A stretch of 64,000 nt of DNA from DASXRU01 sp034665305 (GCA_034665305.1 JAXDFZ010000014.1:124001-188000), one strand, 5' to 3'; positions 25,686 through 34,568 are shown, numbered from the stretch's first letter. Notes: a model not told the origin generated them from the sequence alone. Program-made: numbers and translations.

Positions 25686-26501
25686 ATGCTTTGCGCGGAT
25701 TTTGAGAATCGGTTGACTGATTATTTTGACGAGACGCTCGACGTGTCGACGCATCAGGCGTTTGTCGAACACGCGATGCGTTGTCCGGTGTGTCACGAGC
25801 TATTGAGCGAAGTAAAAAACGCGATGCAGGCGTGCGTCGTTTCAAAGGTTCCCAACCCCGGGGCGGCCCTGGAGGCTCGCATCCTGTTGCGAACCATGCC
25901 CGCAACGGTGATGTCCTGCGAAGAGTTTGAAGAGTGTCTGACTGATTATCTGGATGGCTATTTGCCCGCCGCGCTCTATCATCGCTGGGAGCGTCACGCG
26001 GCGTTGTGCAGCCAATGCACCGACTTGCCCGGAGAAGTAGTGCGCGCGATCGGCGCTTGTTACACCTATGTGGGCGAGGAAAAACCAGTACCAGCTGGCC
26101 TGGAAGCGCGCATTCTGCAAGCCACTGTGGGATCAGAGCGGCTGCAAACTGTGTCCGAACCGCTGACCACTCGCCTGGCATCGATACTGCGCCATTGGTT
26201 GGATCCAATCATTTCGCCGCAACTGGCTACGGTCGCAACCATGTTGCTGATCGCCGTGTTTGTTCTGACCAACACGGTTTCGGCGGACGGCTCAATCAGT
26301 GGCATGTACAGCGCGAGTCTGCGGCTGGCGCAACAAACCTATGTGGGAGGCGCGACCACTGCCGTAAAGAGTGCTGAGCTTTCCGACGACTTAAAGGAAA
26401 TAGCCGGCAGCGTGACGAATTTGGTAAATGGCAACAATCAAAAGGGAAATCGCTCGGAATCAGACCAGCAGAAGAATGCAAACGGTTCGCAGCATAAGTA
26501 G
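25686..26501 (+). CDS. anti-sigma factor with two tandem zinc-finger domains
   Basis: 271 residues. Two copies of the zinc-binding anti-sigma fold are visible. The first has CADFENRLTDYFDETLD and HAMRCPVC (about 29-36); the second has CEEFEECLTDYLDGYLP and HAALCSQC (about 105-112). Each has the HxxxCxxC signature. One membrane segment lies at about 178-198 (LATVATMLLIAVFVL), then a low-complexity Asn/Lys/Ser tail. It should inhibit the ECF factor encoded just upstream. The doubled domain suggests an internal duplication. The final Lys codon and TAG stop belong to the family A palindrome that begins here, so the tail was probably shaped by that insertion. Confidence 0.88.
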   Translation: MLCADFENRLTDYFDETLDVSTHQAFVEHAMRCPVCHELLSEVKNAMQACVVSKVPNPGAALEARILLRTMPATVMSCEEFEECLTDYLDGYLPAALYHRWERHAALCSQCTDLPGEVVRAIGACYTYVGEEKPVPAGLEARILQATVGSERLQTVSEPLTTRLASILRHWLDPIISPQLATVATMLLIAVFVLTNTVSADGSISGMYSASLRLAQQTYVGGATTAVKSAELSDDLKEIAGSVTNLVNGNNQKGNRSESDQQKNANGSQHK

Positions 26502-26584
26502 GACAGACATTCCTGTCTGTCCCGTTTGAGTAGTTTGAAAGTTGGAATAATTGAACCAGGGACAGGCAGGAATGCCTGTCCTAC
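26497..26584. repeat. dispersed palindromic repeat, family A, copy 3
   Basis: Left arm AGTAGGACAGACATTCCTG and right arm GGACAGGCAGGAATGCC around a spacer of about 38 bases. The element begins inside the last codons of the anti-sigma gene (AAG TAG are both within it) and ends 7 bases before the ATG of the next gene. It may therefore also shape the 5' leader of that gene. Confidence 0.9.
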
Positions 26585-26591
26585 AAATAAA

Positions 26592-27359
26592 ATGAATTGC
26601 GCTTATCACATAAAGAATCCTGCCGCCGTTCAGTGTCATAACTGCGCACGGCCGCTCTGTCCCGCCTGTGACCATCGCATTCGCGGATTTCCCTTTTGCC
26701 AGGATTGTATTGTCGCCGGCGTAGAATTGTTGCGCCAGCACGTCAACGCGCCTCCACAGCAAGTGGCGCAACGGCGCACCTCGCCGTTCGTGGCAACACT
26801 TCTGTCGTTTGTGCCTGGCCTGGGAGCGGCGTACAACGGCCAAACTTCGAAAGCCATTGTACATTTCGCCATCTTTGCCAGCTTTTTCCAGATGGCAGTC
26901 GTTACCGACGGCGTGCAGTTTTTCATTCTCGGTGTGATTGGCACCTGGCTCTTTGCTACGGTGGATGCCTGTAGAACCGCGCAACTAATTAGATCTGGTC
27001 GCGCTCCCGATGAAGAAGAAGACGTGATTGCTCGTCGCTTGTACGGGAATCCGTTTGCGTGGGGCGTAACCCTGATGGTGCTGGGCGCCGTGTTCCTGCT
27101 GCATACGTTGCTGGGAGTGCGATTGCCGGTGCGCCAGTTGTTGCCCCTGGCCCTGGTGGCGTTGGGAGCGTATATGTTCTTCGATTACCTGCGCCGCCGT
27201 CGTAGTGGTGATCAGACCGGGCGGTCCTTTGATACGCGCCGTCCACCGCCCTCCGTCGTCGGCACCGGGCCGCTGGGCCAATCATATGGGACTGGCGATA
27301 TCGTGACTCAAATATCGCAGCGGGGAATGGGCTCGGCCCCTTTTCAACAGCGGCCGTAG
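26592..27359 (+). CDS. B-box-type zinc-finger membrane protein
   Basis: 255 residues from the ATG at 26592; the open frame upstream only crosses the repeat. The N-terminus is a B-box/zinc-binding module: CAYHIKNPAAVQCHNCARPL, then CPAC and CQDC. A cytoplasmic linker leads to three or four hydrophobic segments between about 60 and 205 (FVATLLSFVPGLGAAYNG, FAIFASFFQMAVV, WGVTLMVLGAVFLLHTLLG, LLPLALVALGAYMFF). Proteins of this build are frequent and uncharacterised in acidobacteria; the ligand of the zinc module is unknown. Followed 36 bases on by a small membrane protein, probably co-transcribed. Confidence 0.8.
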   Translation: MNCAYHIKNPAAVQCHNCARPLCPACDHRIRGFPFCQDCIVAGVELLRQHVNAPPQQVAQRRTSPFVATLLSFVPGLGAAYNGQTSKAIVHFAIFASFFQMAVVTDGVQFFILGVIGTWLFATVDACRTAQLIRSGRAPDEEEDVIARRLYGNPFAWGVTLMVLGAVFLLHTLLGVRLPVRQLLPLALVALGAYMFFDYLRRRRSGDQTGRSFDTRRPPPSVVGTGPLGQSYGTGDIVTQISQRGMGSAPFQQRP

Positions 27360-27395
27360 TCAGAAGACGAAACAGGTTTTGGAAGGATTGCGTTT

Positions 27396-27605
27396 ATGGT
27401 TCTGCTTTTAAAAATGGCTGGTGCAATTTTAGCCGCCGCCCTCCTGGCGGTCACCTTACTCAAATCCCTGATCGGCCTGGTCGGTGTCCTGCTCGTGCTG
27501 GTGAAGGTTGTGATTGTTATTGCCTTCATCGGCCTCATGGTCGTGATCGTAATTTCTATCATGCGTTCTCGTTCCCGGGCGCGCGCCGAACGCGACGACT
27601 TCTAA
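27396..27605 (+). CDS. small membrane protein, two hydrophobic segments
   Basis: 69 residues, almost entirely hydrophobic: segments at about 3-22 and 26-54, closed by a basic stretch (RSRSRARAERDD). The ATG is followed by sequence with regular codon bias. It lies 36 bases after the B-box protein on the same strand. No known family recognised; likely an inner-membrane protein, possibly a partner of the upstream gene product. Confidence 0.6.
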   Translation: MVLLLKMAGAILAAALLAVTLLKSLIGLVGVLLVLVKVVIVIAFIGLMVVIVISIMRSRSRARAERDDF

Positions 27606-27936
27606 GCTTTTCCTGCCATTATCCTCGAAATCGAATACCGCGGATTTTCCTGCCGAGCTGTGTTTTTTGACCGGCCTGAGCGTTTGCAATCCTTGAGTTT
27701 GGTGTGATAGGGTGCGCCTTCCTTGTAGCAATCAGGCTGATTCGGCGGCATCCGCAGTATCTACGGATTCGGGTCACCCGCTGCAAAGTCCAAGCAGGAA
27801 AAAGCAAACTAAGACCTCGTCAAAGTACAGTTAGCATAGGCCGCCCTATGGTGCCTATGCCTTTCGTGGTCGCCCGCGCAAACCCTCCCCCGGGTCCAAA
27901 ATGCGTGGCTTGCGGCTCAGCAGAGGAATTGATCTA
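27606..27936 (+). other. intergenic region before the M23 peptidase gene
   Basis: 331 bases. The longest open frames here are short and have no ribosome site. I see no repeat or RNA gene. It probably carries the promoter of the M23 peptidase gene. Confidence 0.4.
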
Positions 27937-28791
27937 ATGATCAGAGATGACCGCTTTTACGCATTTATCGTTGCTCGCACCTCCCGTTCACGTTCCCACA
28001 TCCGTCGCGTCTGCCTACATAAGCGCTGGCTAAAACTCTTCGCGGTACTGTTGTTAACCGTGTTGTGCGGGTTGGCTTATGGGTTTTATGGCCTGACGCA
28101 GCAGGCACAGCACCTGCGAATCGAACATGAGAATCAGCGTCTGCGCGCGGAAAATGAAAAGCAGCGCAAAGAACTAAAGAACCTGAACAATCGAGTTGAT
28201 GCAGTAGAAGACACGTCGCGCAGACTGGCCGAGATTTCGGGCATCCCGCACGATCAGCAGGCAGTCCTTCACGGGCAGGGCGGTCCGGCCATTCCTTTGG
28301 ACGGCGCCGCACTCGCTGCGCTGGAAAACAAAACCGCGCACTTGGAACAAGCGCTTGGCAAATACGAAGCGGTCTTGCGCGAACGGGGCATGACACCTTC
28401 CCTCTGGCCCATCATCGGGCGGCTGGAAAGTGGCTTTGGCGGACGGCGAAACCCGTTTGGCGGCAGCTCATTTGAGTTCCATACCGGTCAGGATATCGTG
28501 GCGGCGTGGGGCACTCCCGTGGTAGCAGCGGCCAGCGGCAAGGTCATTATCGCGGGCTGGCAACATGGCTATGGTCAGGTCGTATATATCGATCATGGCA
28601 GCGGCCTGACGACTCGATACGGCCACCTTTCCCAAATCGGGGTCAAGATAGGACAAATGATTTCTCGCGGAGACCTGCTGGGCAAGGTCGGATCTACCGG
28701 GCGTTCGACCGGACCACACCTCCACTACGAGGTCCGGATTAATGATAATGCGGTGGATCCTTTGCAATACCTGCTCGGCGACCAGAACTAA
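27937..28791 (+). CDS. M23 family murein endopeptidase, membrane-anchored
   Basis: 284 residues from the ATG at 27937, chosen because GAGGA stands 9-10 bases upstream; the frame extends 12 codons further. The order is a basic cytoplasmic N-terminus, one membrane segment at about 32-52 (LFAVLLLTVLCGLAYGF), a coiled coil (about 55-100) and an M23 LytM domain (about 165-280). The metal ligands are visible as HTGQD (His and Asp) and HLHYE. M23 enzymes cut peptide cross-links of peptidoglycan, and coiled-coil forms may act as divisome activators. A terminator follows directly. Confidence 0.92.
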   Translation: MIRDDRFYAFIVARTSRSRSHIRRVCLHKRWLKLFAVLLLTVLCGLAYGFYGLTQQAQHLRIEHENQRLRAENEKQRKELKNLNNRVDAVEDTSRRLAEISGIPHDQQAVLHGQGGPAIPLDGAALAALENKTAHLEQALGKYEAVLRERGMTPSLWPIIGRLESGFGGRRNPFGGSSFEFHTGQDIVAAWGTPVVAAASGKVIIAGWQHGYGQVVYIDHGSGLTTRYGHLSQIGVKIGQMISRGDLLGKVGSTGRSTGPHLHYEVRINDNAVDPLQYLLGDQN

Positions 28792-28802
28792 ATTGAGCAC
28801 TG

Positions 28803-28826
28803 AAGGGCGGCACCGGCCGCCCTTTT
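28803..28826 (+). terminator. Rho-independent terminator of the M23 peptidase gene
   Basis: Stem GGGCGG (28805-28810) and CCGCCC (28817-28822) around CACCGG, extended by AA/TT pairs and ending in TTTT, 11 bases after the stop codon. Confidence 0.8.
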
Positions 28827-28898
28827 GTTGTCCATTTCCCCTCGCATTAACTAGAATCTTCCCTCCTGATTACTTCAACCAGCAAAGGAATTCGTAAC

Positions 28899-31115
28899 AT
28901 GCCTGACAGGTTCGCGCGCGTCGCGGCGATAGTGCTCGCCGCCGTTGTCTTCGTAAGCGTTGTGCACTTGCCCGCCCGTGGGGACGAGGGCATGTTTCTG
29001 CCCGACGCCATTAGTACGCTGCCGATAAAGAAGTTAAACCAGCGCGGGCTGAAGATTCCGATTACCGATCTCTACAATCCCGACGGCGTAAGTATTAAAG
29101 ACGCGATCGTAATCGTAGATGGCGGGACGGGCGAGTTTCTTTCGCCGGACGGCCTCCTTCTGACAAATCATCATGTCGCCTTCGAAGCTCTGGCAAGTGC
29201 TTCCGAGCAAACCAAAGACTATGCGACTAATGGATACCTGGCGCGAGATCGAAGCTCAGAACTACCGGCAAGAGGTTATACGGTTTCGATTCCGCAGGAG
29301 ATCAAAGATGTCACCGCCGAAGTCCTGGCCGGTGTGACTGAGGCGATGTCGCAGGGCGAACGCGCTGCCGCAATTCAAAGCAAGGTCAGAAGCATGGTGG
29401 AAGCGGCCAGGCATCCCGCGGACGGCATCACGGCCCAGATCCTGCCACTGCACGAAGGCCTTTCCTATTACAAGTTCACTTACCAGGTTCTGCGCGACGT
29501 GCGCATTGTCTATTCGCCGCCGAAAGCGATTGGGTTCTTTGGCGGCGACCCGGATAACTTCGAATGGCCGCGACATTGTGGAGACTTTACGTTCATGCGT
29601 GCTTACGTCGGTGCTGACGGAAAGCCTGCTGAATACGCGACCGGGAATGTGCCTTTCAAACCAAAGAAGTTTCTTTCAATCTCCCTGGCCGGAATTAAGG
29701 AAGGCGACTTCATGATGGTCATGGGATATCCGGGCCTGACGCGGCGCTATCGCGAAAGCTATTCGGTGGCCTACAACCAGGACGTGGCTATTCCTTTTGA
29801 GATAGATAATTTTACTAAACAGATCGAAGCGTTAGAAAATGCAGGCAAGAACGACGAAGCGCTGCGCATGAAGCTGCAAAGCAACATCTTTGACATTGCG
29901 AACACTTTGAAGAACGACGAAGGGTCGGTGCTGGCCATGCGCCGGGCTGATATCGTCGGCAAAAAGCGCGCACAGGAAGCGGCCTTCACGCGTTGGCTGG
30001 AAGCAGATCCGGCGCGCAAAGCTAAGTACGGCGCAGCTCTCCCCAGTCTAGCCAAGGCTTACGAAGAGCTGAACGCAACCGCAGCTAGAAATTTGTTGGT
30101 TCCGCAACTCTTACAGTCCAGCGATCTGTTGGCCATTGGTTTTAGCGCGCAAGGCGTTGCGGCGATCAAGGAACGGCCGGGTTCGGATTCCGATCCGGCG
30201 GTAGCAGCTGCGGTGGCTCGAGCTCTCAACAATGCTAAGGCCGCCGTGCCCGAACGCAATCTTTCAGTGGAGCGCGAACTGCTGACCTACATGTTGCGAC
30301 GCGCGGCTGAATTGCCGCCCGGGCAAAAGATCGAAGCGATCGAAAAACGGTTTGCCGGAATGCAGGGAGAGGCCCGCCGCCGCGCTGAAGAAGACTTCGC
30401 CCGAAGCATTGTCGACAGCAAGAACTTTGTGACCGAAGAATCCATGACCCGGCTGTTTGGACTTTCACTGGCCCAACTGCGTGAGTTGCATGAACCCTTC
30501 ATTGAGTTAGCTCTGGAACTTGCCCCACTGCTCGCGCAAGTTCAGATGAGCACCCAACAGTTCAACGCGACGGTGGCAAGATGGCGGCCCTTGATGGTCC
30601 AGGGCATCAGTGAAATGCAGGGCTTCAGATCTTATCCCGATGCGAATCGGACGCTGCGCTTCACCTACGGCGAAGTGAAGGGCTACGTTCCTCACGATGC
30701 CGCAATCTATCAGGCGTTCACAACCCTGGCGGGCGTCATTGAAAAGGACACTGGCCGCGAACCGTTTGATGTGCCTGAGAAACTGAAACAGCTCTATCGC
30801 AGTCGCGACTTTGGCGCATATGGGAACTCTGACGGATCGAATGTCCCGGTTAATTTTCTTTCGACGACCGATATCATCGGCGGTAACTCCGGGTCGCCGA
30901 TCCTGAACGGACGCGGCGAGCAGGTCGGAATTGTCTTTGATGGCAACTATGAAGGCCTGGGGAACGACTTTTTCTACAACGATCCCAAGGGGCGAACGAT
31001 TTCCGTCGACATTCGTTACGTGCTTTTCATCCTCGACAAGTTTGGCGGCGCGGGTTACCTGCTAAAGGAATTGGATATTAAGAACGCGCCGGCGGCTTTG
31101 CGCAAAGCAGCTTGA
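28899..31115 (+). CDS. S46 family serine peptidase (dipeptidyl-peptidase 7/11 type)
   Basis: 738 residues with a signal peptide (IVLAAVVFVSVVHLPARG), so periplasmic. The S46 catalytic His is in TNHHVAFEAL (about 91) and the Ser in IGGNSGSPILNG (about 664), with VGIVFDGNYEG after it. These enzymes are chymotrypsin-fold dipeptidyl-peptidases that release dipeptides from the N-terminus of oligopeptides. Specificity (DPP7 or DPP11) depends on a residue near the Ser that I could not assign with confidence. Length is as expected for the family (about 700-720). AAGGA precedes the ATG. Confidence 0.92.
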   Translation: MPDRFARVAAIVLAAVVFVSVVHLPARGDEGMFLPDAISTLPIKKLNQRGLKIPITDLYNPDGVSIKDAIVIVDGGTGEFLSPDGLLLTNHHVAFEALASASEQTKDYATNGYLARDRSSELPARGYTVSIPQEIKDVTAEVLAGVTEAMSQGERAAAIQSKVRSMVEAARHPADGITAQILPLHEGLSYYKFTYQVLRDVRIVYSPPKAIGFFGGDPDNFEWPRHCGDFTFMRAYVGADGKPAEYATGNVPFKPKKFLSISLAGIKEGDFMMVMGYPGLTRRYRESYSVAYNQDVAIPFEIDNFTKQIEALENAGKNDEALRMKLQSNIFDIANTLKNDEGSVLAMRRADIVGKKRAQEAAFTRWLEADPARKAKYGAALPSLAKAYEELNATAARNLLVPQLLQSSDLLAIGFSAQGVAAIKERPGSDSDPAVAAAVARALNNAKAAVPERNLSVERELLTYMLRRAAELPPGQKIEAIEKRFAGMQGEARRRAEEDFARSIVDSKNFVTEESMTRLFGLSLAQLRELHEPFIELALELAPLLAQVQMSTQQFNATVARWRPLMVQGISEMQGFRSYPDANRTLRFTYGEVKGYVPHDAAIYQAFTTLAGVIEKDTGREPFDVPEKLKQLYRSRDFGAYGNSDGSNVPVNFLSTTDIIGGNSGSPILNGRGEQVGIVFDGNYEGLGNDFFYNDPKGRTISVDIRYVLFILDKFGGAGYLLKELDIKNAPAALRKAA

Positions 31116-31241
31116 AACTTCGAAGCGCATTCCTCGCCCGGGCTGTCCGGGAATGCACATGGGCGTGGGGCAGAATCGATCCAAGACCCTGATTTCCTGC
31201 AAAACATTGGGAAATTTGCAGGAAATTTACAGTTTTTATGC

Positions 31242-31271
31242 TTGACAGGTCGAAAGTCTTTCGCTTAGTAT
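31242..31271 (+). promoter_or_regulatory. sigma70-type promoter of the cold-shock gene
   Basis: A consensus -35 TTGACA (31242-31247) and a -10 TAGTAT (31266-31271) with an 18-base spacer. It is the best sigma70-like promoter I noticed in the window. A transcript from it would have a leader of roughly 300 bases before the csp ATG at 31584. Confidence 0.6.
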
Positions 31272-31277
31272 GCGCCG

Positions 31278-31583
31278 TCGTTTCAATGCCGGGACTTTCA
31301 GCTAGTTCAATCCCGCATTTCGCTTTACGGGCGTTACAGTAATGAGTTTTACAGTTTTCCCCCCGGTAGTCTGCGTATGGTGATATCGCGCGTTGTGCGT
31401 TATGACCATGCGCTTTTTTGCTGATTGTGTTTCCGTGCAGCGCCCCATTTCACAAAGCGCGTCCGGCTCACAAGCATTAACCAAGTCGGTCGGTAGCACA
31501 GATGGCAATCTGTGACAGTTGCCTGATACAGGTTGCAACCAGTGCTACACGCCCCGTTTTACGTTCAGGAGGATTTGTTCGTT
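31278..31583 (+). promoter_or_regulatory. long structured 5' leader of the cold-shock gene
   Basis: Roughly 300 bases between the predicted promoter and the csp start, with no gene. Near its end, GTAGCAC (31493-31499) can pair with GTGCTAC (31542-31548), enclosing a hairpin CACAGAT-GGCA-ATCTGTG (31497-31514); the two structures overlap and are mutually exclusive. A strong AGGAGG (31567-31572) follows. Long leaders that refold with temperature are known for E. coli cspA; that this one works likewise is inference. Confidence 0.45.
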
Positions 31584-31790
31584 ATGTCTAGAATAACCGG
31601 TAAGGTCAAGTGGTTTAACAATTCCAAGGGCTATGGCTTCATTGAGCAGCCTGGCTCTGCAGACATCTTTGTTCACTACAGCGCCATCCAAGGCGACGGC
31701 TTCAAGACGCTCGAAGAGGGTCAGGATGTCGAGTTCGAAGTGACGCAGGGTCCGAAAGGGCCACAGGCGGAAAAAGTGACGAAGGCGTAA
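31584..31790 (+). CDS. cold-shock protein (CspA family)
   Basis: 68 residues from the ATG at 31584, preceded by AGGAGG 11 bases upstream. The frame stays open 17 codons further, but those are not family-like. It is a single cold-shock OB-fold with both RNA-binding motifs: KGYGFIEQ (RNP1) and DIFVHYSAI (RNP2). It is an RNA chaperone that melts secondary structure in mRNA. The start matches the family (MSRITGKVKWFN). A strong terminator follows at 31861. Confidence 0.97.
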   Translation: MSRITGKVKWFNNSKGYGFIEQPGSADIFVHYSAIQGDGFKTLEEGQDVEFEVTQGPKGPQAEKVTKA

Positions 31791-31860
31791 GTCTCCCCGG
31801 CTTTCACAGCAAAGCCACTGACTGCTTCCGGTCCTGAATCCGGGAAGCGCTAGAAAATCA

Positions 31861-31899
31861 AAACAGGCGACCTCTTATTTCCAGAGGCCGCCTGTTTTG
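31861..31899. terminator. bidirectional Rho-independent terminator
   Basis: A 16-bp stem with one mismatch (AAAACAGGCGACCTCT with AGAGGCCGCCTGTTTT) around the loop TATTTCC, with A- and T-rich flanks on both sides. It separates the cold-shock gene from the converging gene at 31972. Confidence 0.85.
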
Positions 31900-31971
31900 C
31901 GTTTGCGTAAGGATCTCGTCGCTACGCGAACATCCTGGTAGCGCCGGCGAAGGCCAGCGCCAATCAGACTC

Positions 31972-32622
31972 TTATTCTTTATCTGCTTTCGCTTTGAAAC
32001 TGACATGGCCGCCGTCGACATCAACTGAAAACAAAACGCGGTCGCAACCAAGGTTCTCCTTCAGCGTGTCGGTCTTGGCGGCAATCAGGCGATGGAATCG
32101 AGGAAAGGAAAGATCTTCAGTCGCCTCACCGCATTTTCGTTTGGCTTCCACCAGGGCGTTGAATAACTCTTTTACGGTTTTCAGATCTTTGTGGCCATCG
32201 GAACAGAGGAAGGTGGTCCGCTCCACAGTGCCGGCAGCGCTGGCGCGCGCTGTGGCTCGCGCCGCAGCCCCGGCGTCGCGACCTTCTTCACGGCCTTGCA
32301 TGGTACGGCGCCACATGTCGCGAAAGGCTGCATAGCGTGCCGCCAGGGAGTTGTAATGATAGCGTTGCGCGAACGTCAGCGAGCGATCGTCGCCCAGACG
32401 TTTGATATGGGCCTCGACGCGCATCTTGGTATCGTATGGCGCGCGTTTGACCGCGCCGTTGAAGTAGATATCAAATTCGATTTTCAGACGCCGAATGTCT
32501 TCCTCAAGCCGGGTTAACTGCTCTTCGACCGTAACGACGGTCTCAGCAACGTTCTGTTTGGCCTTGTTTCGTTCCTGTCGTTCGCGAGACCGGCGGGCAA
32601 ATTTGTTATCTCTAATCGGCAA
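31972..32622 (-). CDS. conserved coiled-coil protein, MXAN_5187 C-terminal-like
   Basis: 216 residues. The N-terminus is very basic (PIRDNKFARRSRERQERNKA), then a coiled coil (about 28-55) and a conserved block KRAPYDTKMRVEAHIKRLGD-DRSLTFAQRYHYNSL. A low-complexity Ala/Arg linker (about 112-132) leads to a C-terminal helical part. The central block resembles, from memory, a domain named after Myxococcus MXAN_5187, of unknown function; I am not certain of that match. No membrane segment or catalytic motif. Converges on the cold-shock gene. Confidence 0.6.
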   Translation of the reverse strand: MPIRDNKFARRSRERQERNKAKQNVAETVVTVEEQLTRLEEDIRRLKIEFDIYFNGAVKRAPYDTKMRVEAHIKRLGDDRSLTFAQRYHYNSLAARYAAFRDMWRRTMQGREEGRDAGAAARATARASAAGTVERTTFLCSDGHKDLKTVKELFNALVEAKRKCGEATEDLSFPRFHRLIAAKTDTLKENLGCDRVLFSVDVDGGHVSFKAKADKE

Positions 32623-32770
32623 GGTGTTTCTCCTGATAGGACTGACGCACCGGGCGATGCGCGCACTTGATCGAGTCTAGGCGCATTGAAAGCAAGGTGT
32701 CAACGAACTTCTTTTAGCGAGTACTGATGGAGGTTGAGCGTTGCCTACCTTCAACGCGCGGTTCCATGAG

Positions 32771-32849
32771 GTCAGTACCACCAGGCGGTAGCAGGTGGGT
32801 TTCCATGATTGGCGATTGCGACCCACCGCCACCGCGTGGCGGTACTGAC
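32771..32849. repeat. palindromic element, family D
   Basis: Left arm GTCAGTACCACCAGGCGGT... (32771-32800) and right arm ending GTGGCGGTACTGAC (32821-32849) are imperfect inverted repeats around a 20-base spacer. It lies between divergent genes (31972 minus and selA plus), unlike the other families here, which sit at gene ends. One copy seen in the window. Confidence 0.75.
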
Positions 32850-32907
32850 TTCCTGATTGATTCAAAGAGGCAGACAGACTACTCTTTGCAGCGAACCGAG
32901 ATTCCAT

Positions 32908-34329
32908 ATGTCCAGGGCTGCCGAATCAAACACTGCATCATTGCGCCTGCTGCCGTCGGTTGACGCGCTCTTGCGCACCCCAGCAGCACAGCGTCTGAAG
33001 TCAGTCGTTGGTGCGCGCCGCTTGACGACCGTCGCTCGTGAGGTAACCGATAAGCTGCGAAGCGAAGTGCGTACCACAGACTCGAAGAAAGCAGAGGGCG
33101 CAAAGGACTCGCGGGAGACTTTGCTGGCAGAAGCTACGCATCGTTTGGAACTGGCCTGCCGGCGCGACGTGGGGTCTGGGATGCGCCGTGTGATCAATGC
33201 CACCGGCGTCGTCTTGCACACAAACCTGGGACGCGCCCCGTTGTCCGCGGAAGCTCGTCGCATGATCGCCGGTGAGGCGGCGGGCTACTGTACGCTCGAA
33301 TACGATCTGGAGAACGCCGCGCGGGGTAGACGCGGCGGTCGAGTTGAAGAATTGTTGTGCGAACTCACCGGCGCCGAAGCCGCTTTGATGGTTAACAACT
33401 GCGCAGCAGCTGCGCTGCTGGTCTTAAATGTTTTGGCGAGCGACGGCGAAACAATTGTTTCGCGCGGCGAGCTGGTTGAGATCGGCGGTGACTTTCGGGT
33501 TCCTGATGTAATGGCGTCATCGGGCACGCGGATGATTGAAGTCGGAACTACCAATCGAACGCGCCTCGCCGACTATCAAAAAGTGATCAGTGACAAGACC
33601 CGGCTGATCATGCGCGTGCACACTTCAAACTATCGCATTGTCGGATTCACAAATACGCCCAGCCTGGCTGAATTATCAGAGCTCGCCCACAGTGCGGACC
33701 TTCCGCTTTACGAAGATGCCGGCTCAGGCGCGCTGTTGGATTTCTCACTTTATGGACTCACCGGGGAACCTTTGATCAGCGAATCGATCGCGGCGGGCGC
33801 CGATGTCGTGTCGTTTAGTGGGGACAAACTACTTGGTGGACCACAAGCGGGTCTGATTGTGGGCCGCGCGACAGTGATCGAGTCATTGCGGAAGCACCCG
33901 ATGTACCGAGCGTTGCGCGCCGACAAACTGGCCCTCGCGGCACTGGAGGCCACTCTCGCTGCTTACCGCCGGGACGACGCGGTAGCCCAGATACCAACCT
34001 TGCGAATGATCGCGCTGTCCACCGAGGAAATAGGAGAGCGAGCTGAGGCGCTTAGGGTTAGAGTTGGCTCGGACAGCGGTTTGATGATGGAGTTGGTCGA
34101 AGGTGAATCCGCGATTGGCGGCGGTTCAGCCCCGACTACGAACCCTAAAACCGTACTGGTAGCCCTGTCTCATCCGCATCTCTCATCCGACGCGATCGAA
34201 GCGGCCCTGCGACACTCGGGGACTCCCGTAATCGCGCGCATCGCTGAGGGACGGGTACTGCTGGATCTGCGCACGGTTGCTGTGGAAGAAGAGCCAGAAC
34301 TCATTAAGTCACTCAGCGCAGTTTCCTAA
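32908..34329 (+). CDS. selA: L-seryl-tRNA(Sec) selenium transferase SelA
   Basis: 473 residues from the ATG at 32908; an upstream TTG/ATG extension of 17 codons is not family-like. SelA is a PLP enzyme that converts Ser-tRNA(Sec) to Sec-tRNA(Sec) using selenophosphate. Visible markers: RRVINATGVVLHTNLGRAPL, the SFSGDKLLGGPQAG block with the PLP lysine (about 307), and the C-terminal VLLDLRTV. Length is normal. Neither selB, selD nor tRNA-Sec is in this window, so the rest of the selenocysteine pathway must be elsewhere. A family A palindrome begins 5 bases after the stop. Confidence 0.95.
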   Translation: MSRAAESNTASLRLLPSVDALLRTPAAQRLKSVVGARRLTTVAREVTDKLRSEVRTTDSKKAEGAKDSRETLLAEATHRLELACRRDVGSGMRRVINATGVVLHTNLGRAPLSAEARRMIAGEAAGYCTLEYDLENAARGRRGGRVEELLCELTGAEAALMVNNCAAAALLVLNVLASDGETIVSRGELVEIGGDFRVPDVMASSGTRMIEVGTTNRTRLADYQKVISDKTRLIMRVHTSNYRIVGFTNTPSLAELSELAHSADLPLYEDAGSGALLDFSLYGLTGEPLISESIAAGADVVSFSGDKLLGGPQAGLIVGRATVIESLRKHPMYRALRADKLALAALEATLAAYRRDDAVAQIPTLRMIALSTEEIGERAEALRVRVGSDSGLMMELVEGESAIGGGSAPTTNPKTVLVALSHPHLSSDAIEAALRHSGTPVIARIAEGRVLLDLRTVAVEEEPELIKSLSAVS

Positions 34330-34333
34330 TCAA

Positions 34334-34413
34334 AAGTAGGACAGGTATTCCTGCCTGTCCCAAGTTTCCTGACCAAACGTTTTCAATAGTGGACAGCAGG
34401 AATGCCTGTCCAA
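34334..34413. repeat. dispersed palindromic repeat, family A, copy 4
   Basis: Left arm AAGTAGGACAGGTATTCCTG and right arm GGACAGCAGGAATGCCTG around a spacer of about 30 bases, 5 bases after the selA stop. The right arm has lost one base (GGACAGCAGG instead of GGACAGGCAGG) and ends CCAAC instead of CCTAC, so this copy is slightly decayed. Confidence 0.88.
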
Positions 34414-34440
34414 CCTTTAGAACTCCCGAAAACACATTAC

Positions 34441-34471
34441 TTGCCCAAAAATTGCCCATTCTGTGTATAAT
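34441..34471 (+). promoter_or_regulatory. possible promoter of the histidine kinase gene
   Basis: A perfect -10 TATAAT (34466-34471) with TTGCCC 19 bases upstream (34441-34446). The spacer is longer than ideal, so the -35 assignment is weak. It stands about 100 bases before the TTG start of the kinase. Confidence 0.4.
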
Positions 34472-34568
34472 CCTTTGTCATCAAGTGCGTGGCTAAAGAG
34501 CGACGCATCTCAAGCCTAAAGGCGTTCGGCCCATCCGCCGAAATCCGCGCCACCGGAAATCGAAAATC

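Noticed and set aside
25528..26208. 226-codon minus-strand open frame over a sigma/anti-sigma pair
   Set aside because: Antisense to two genes with clear motifs; Arg/Ser-rich shadow composition.
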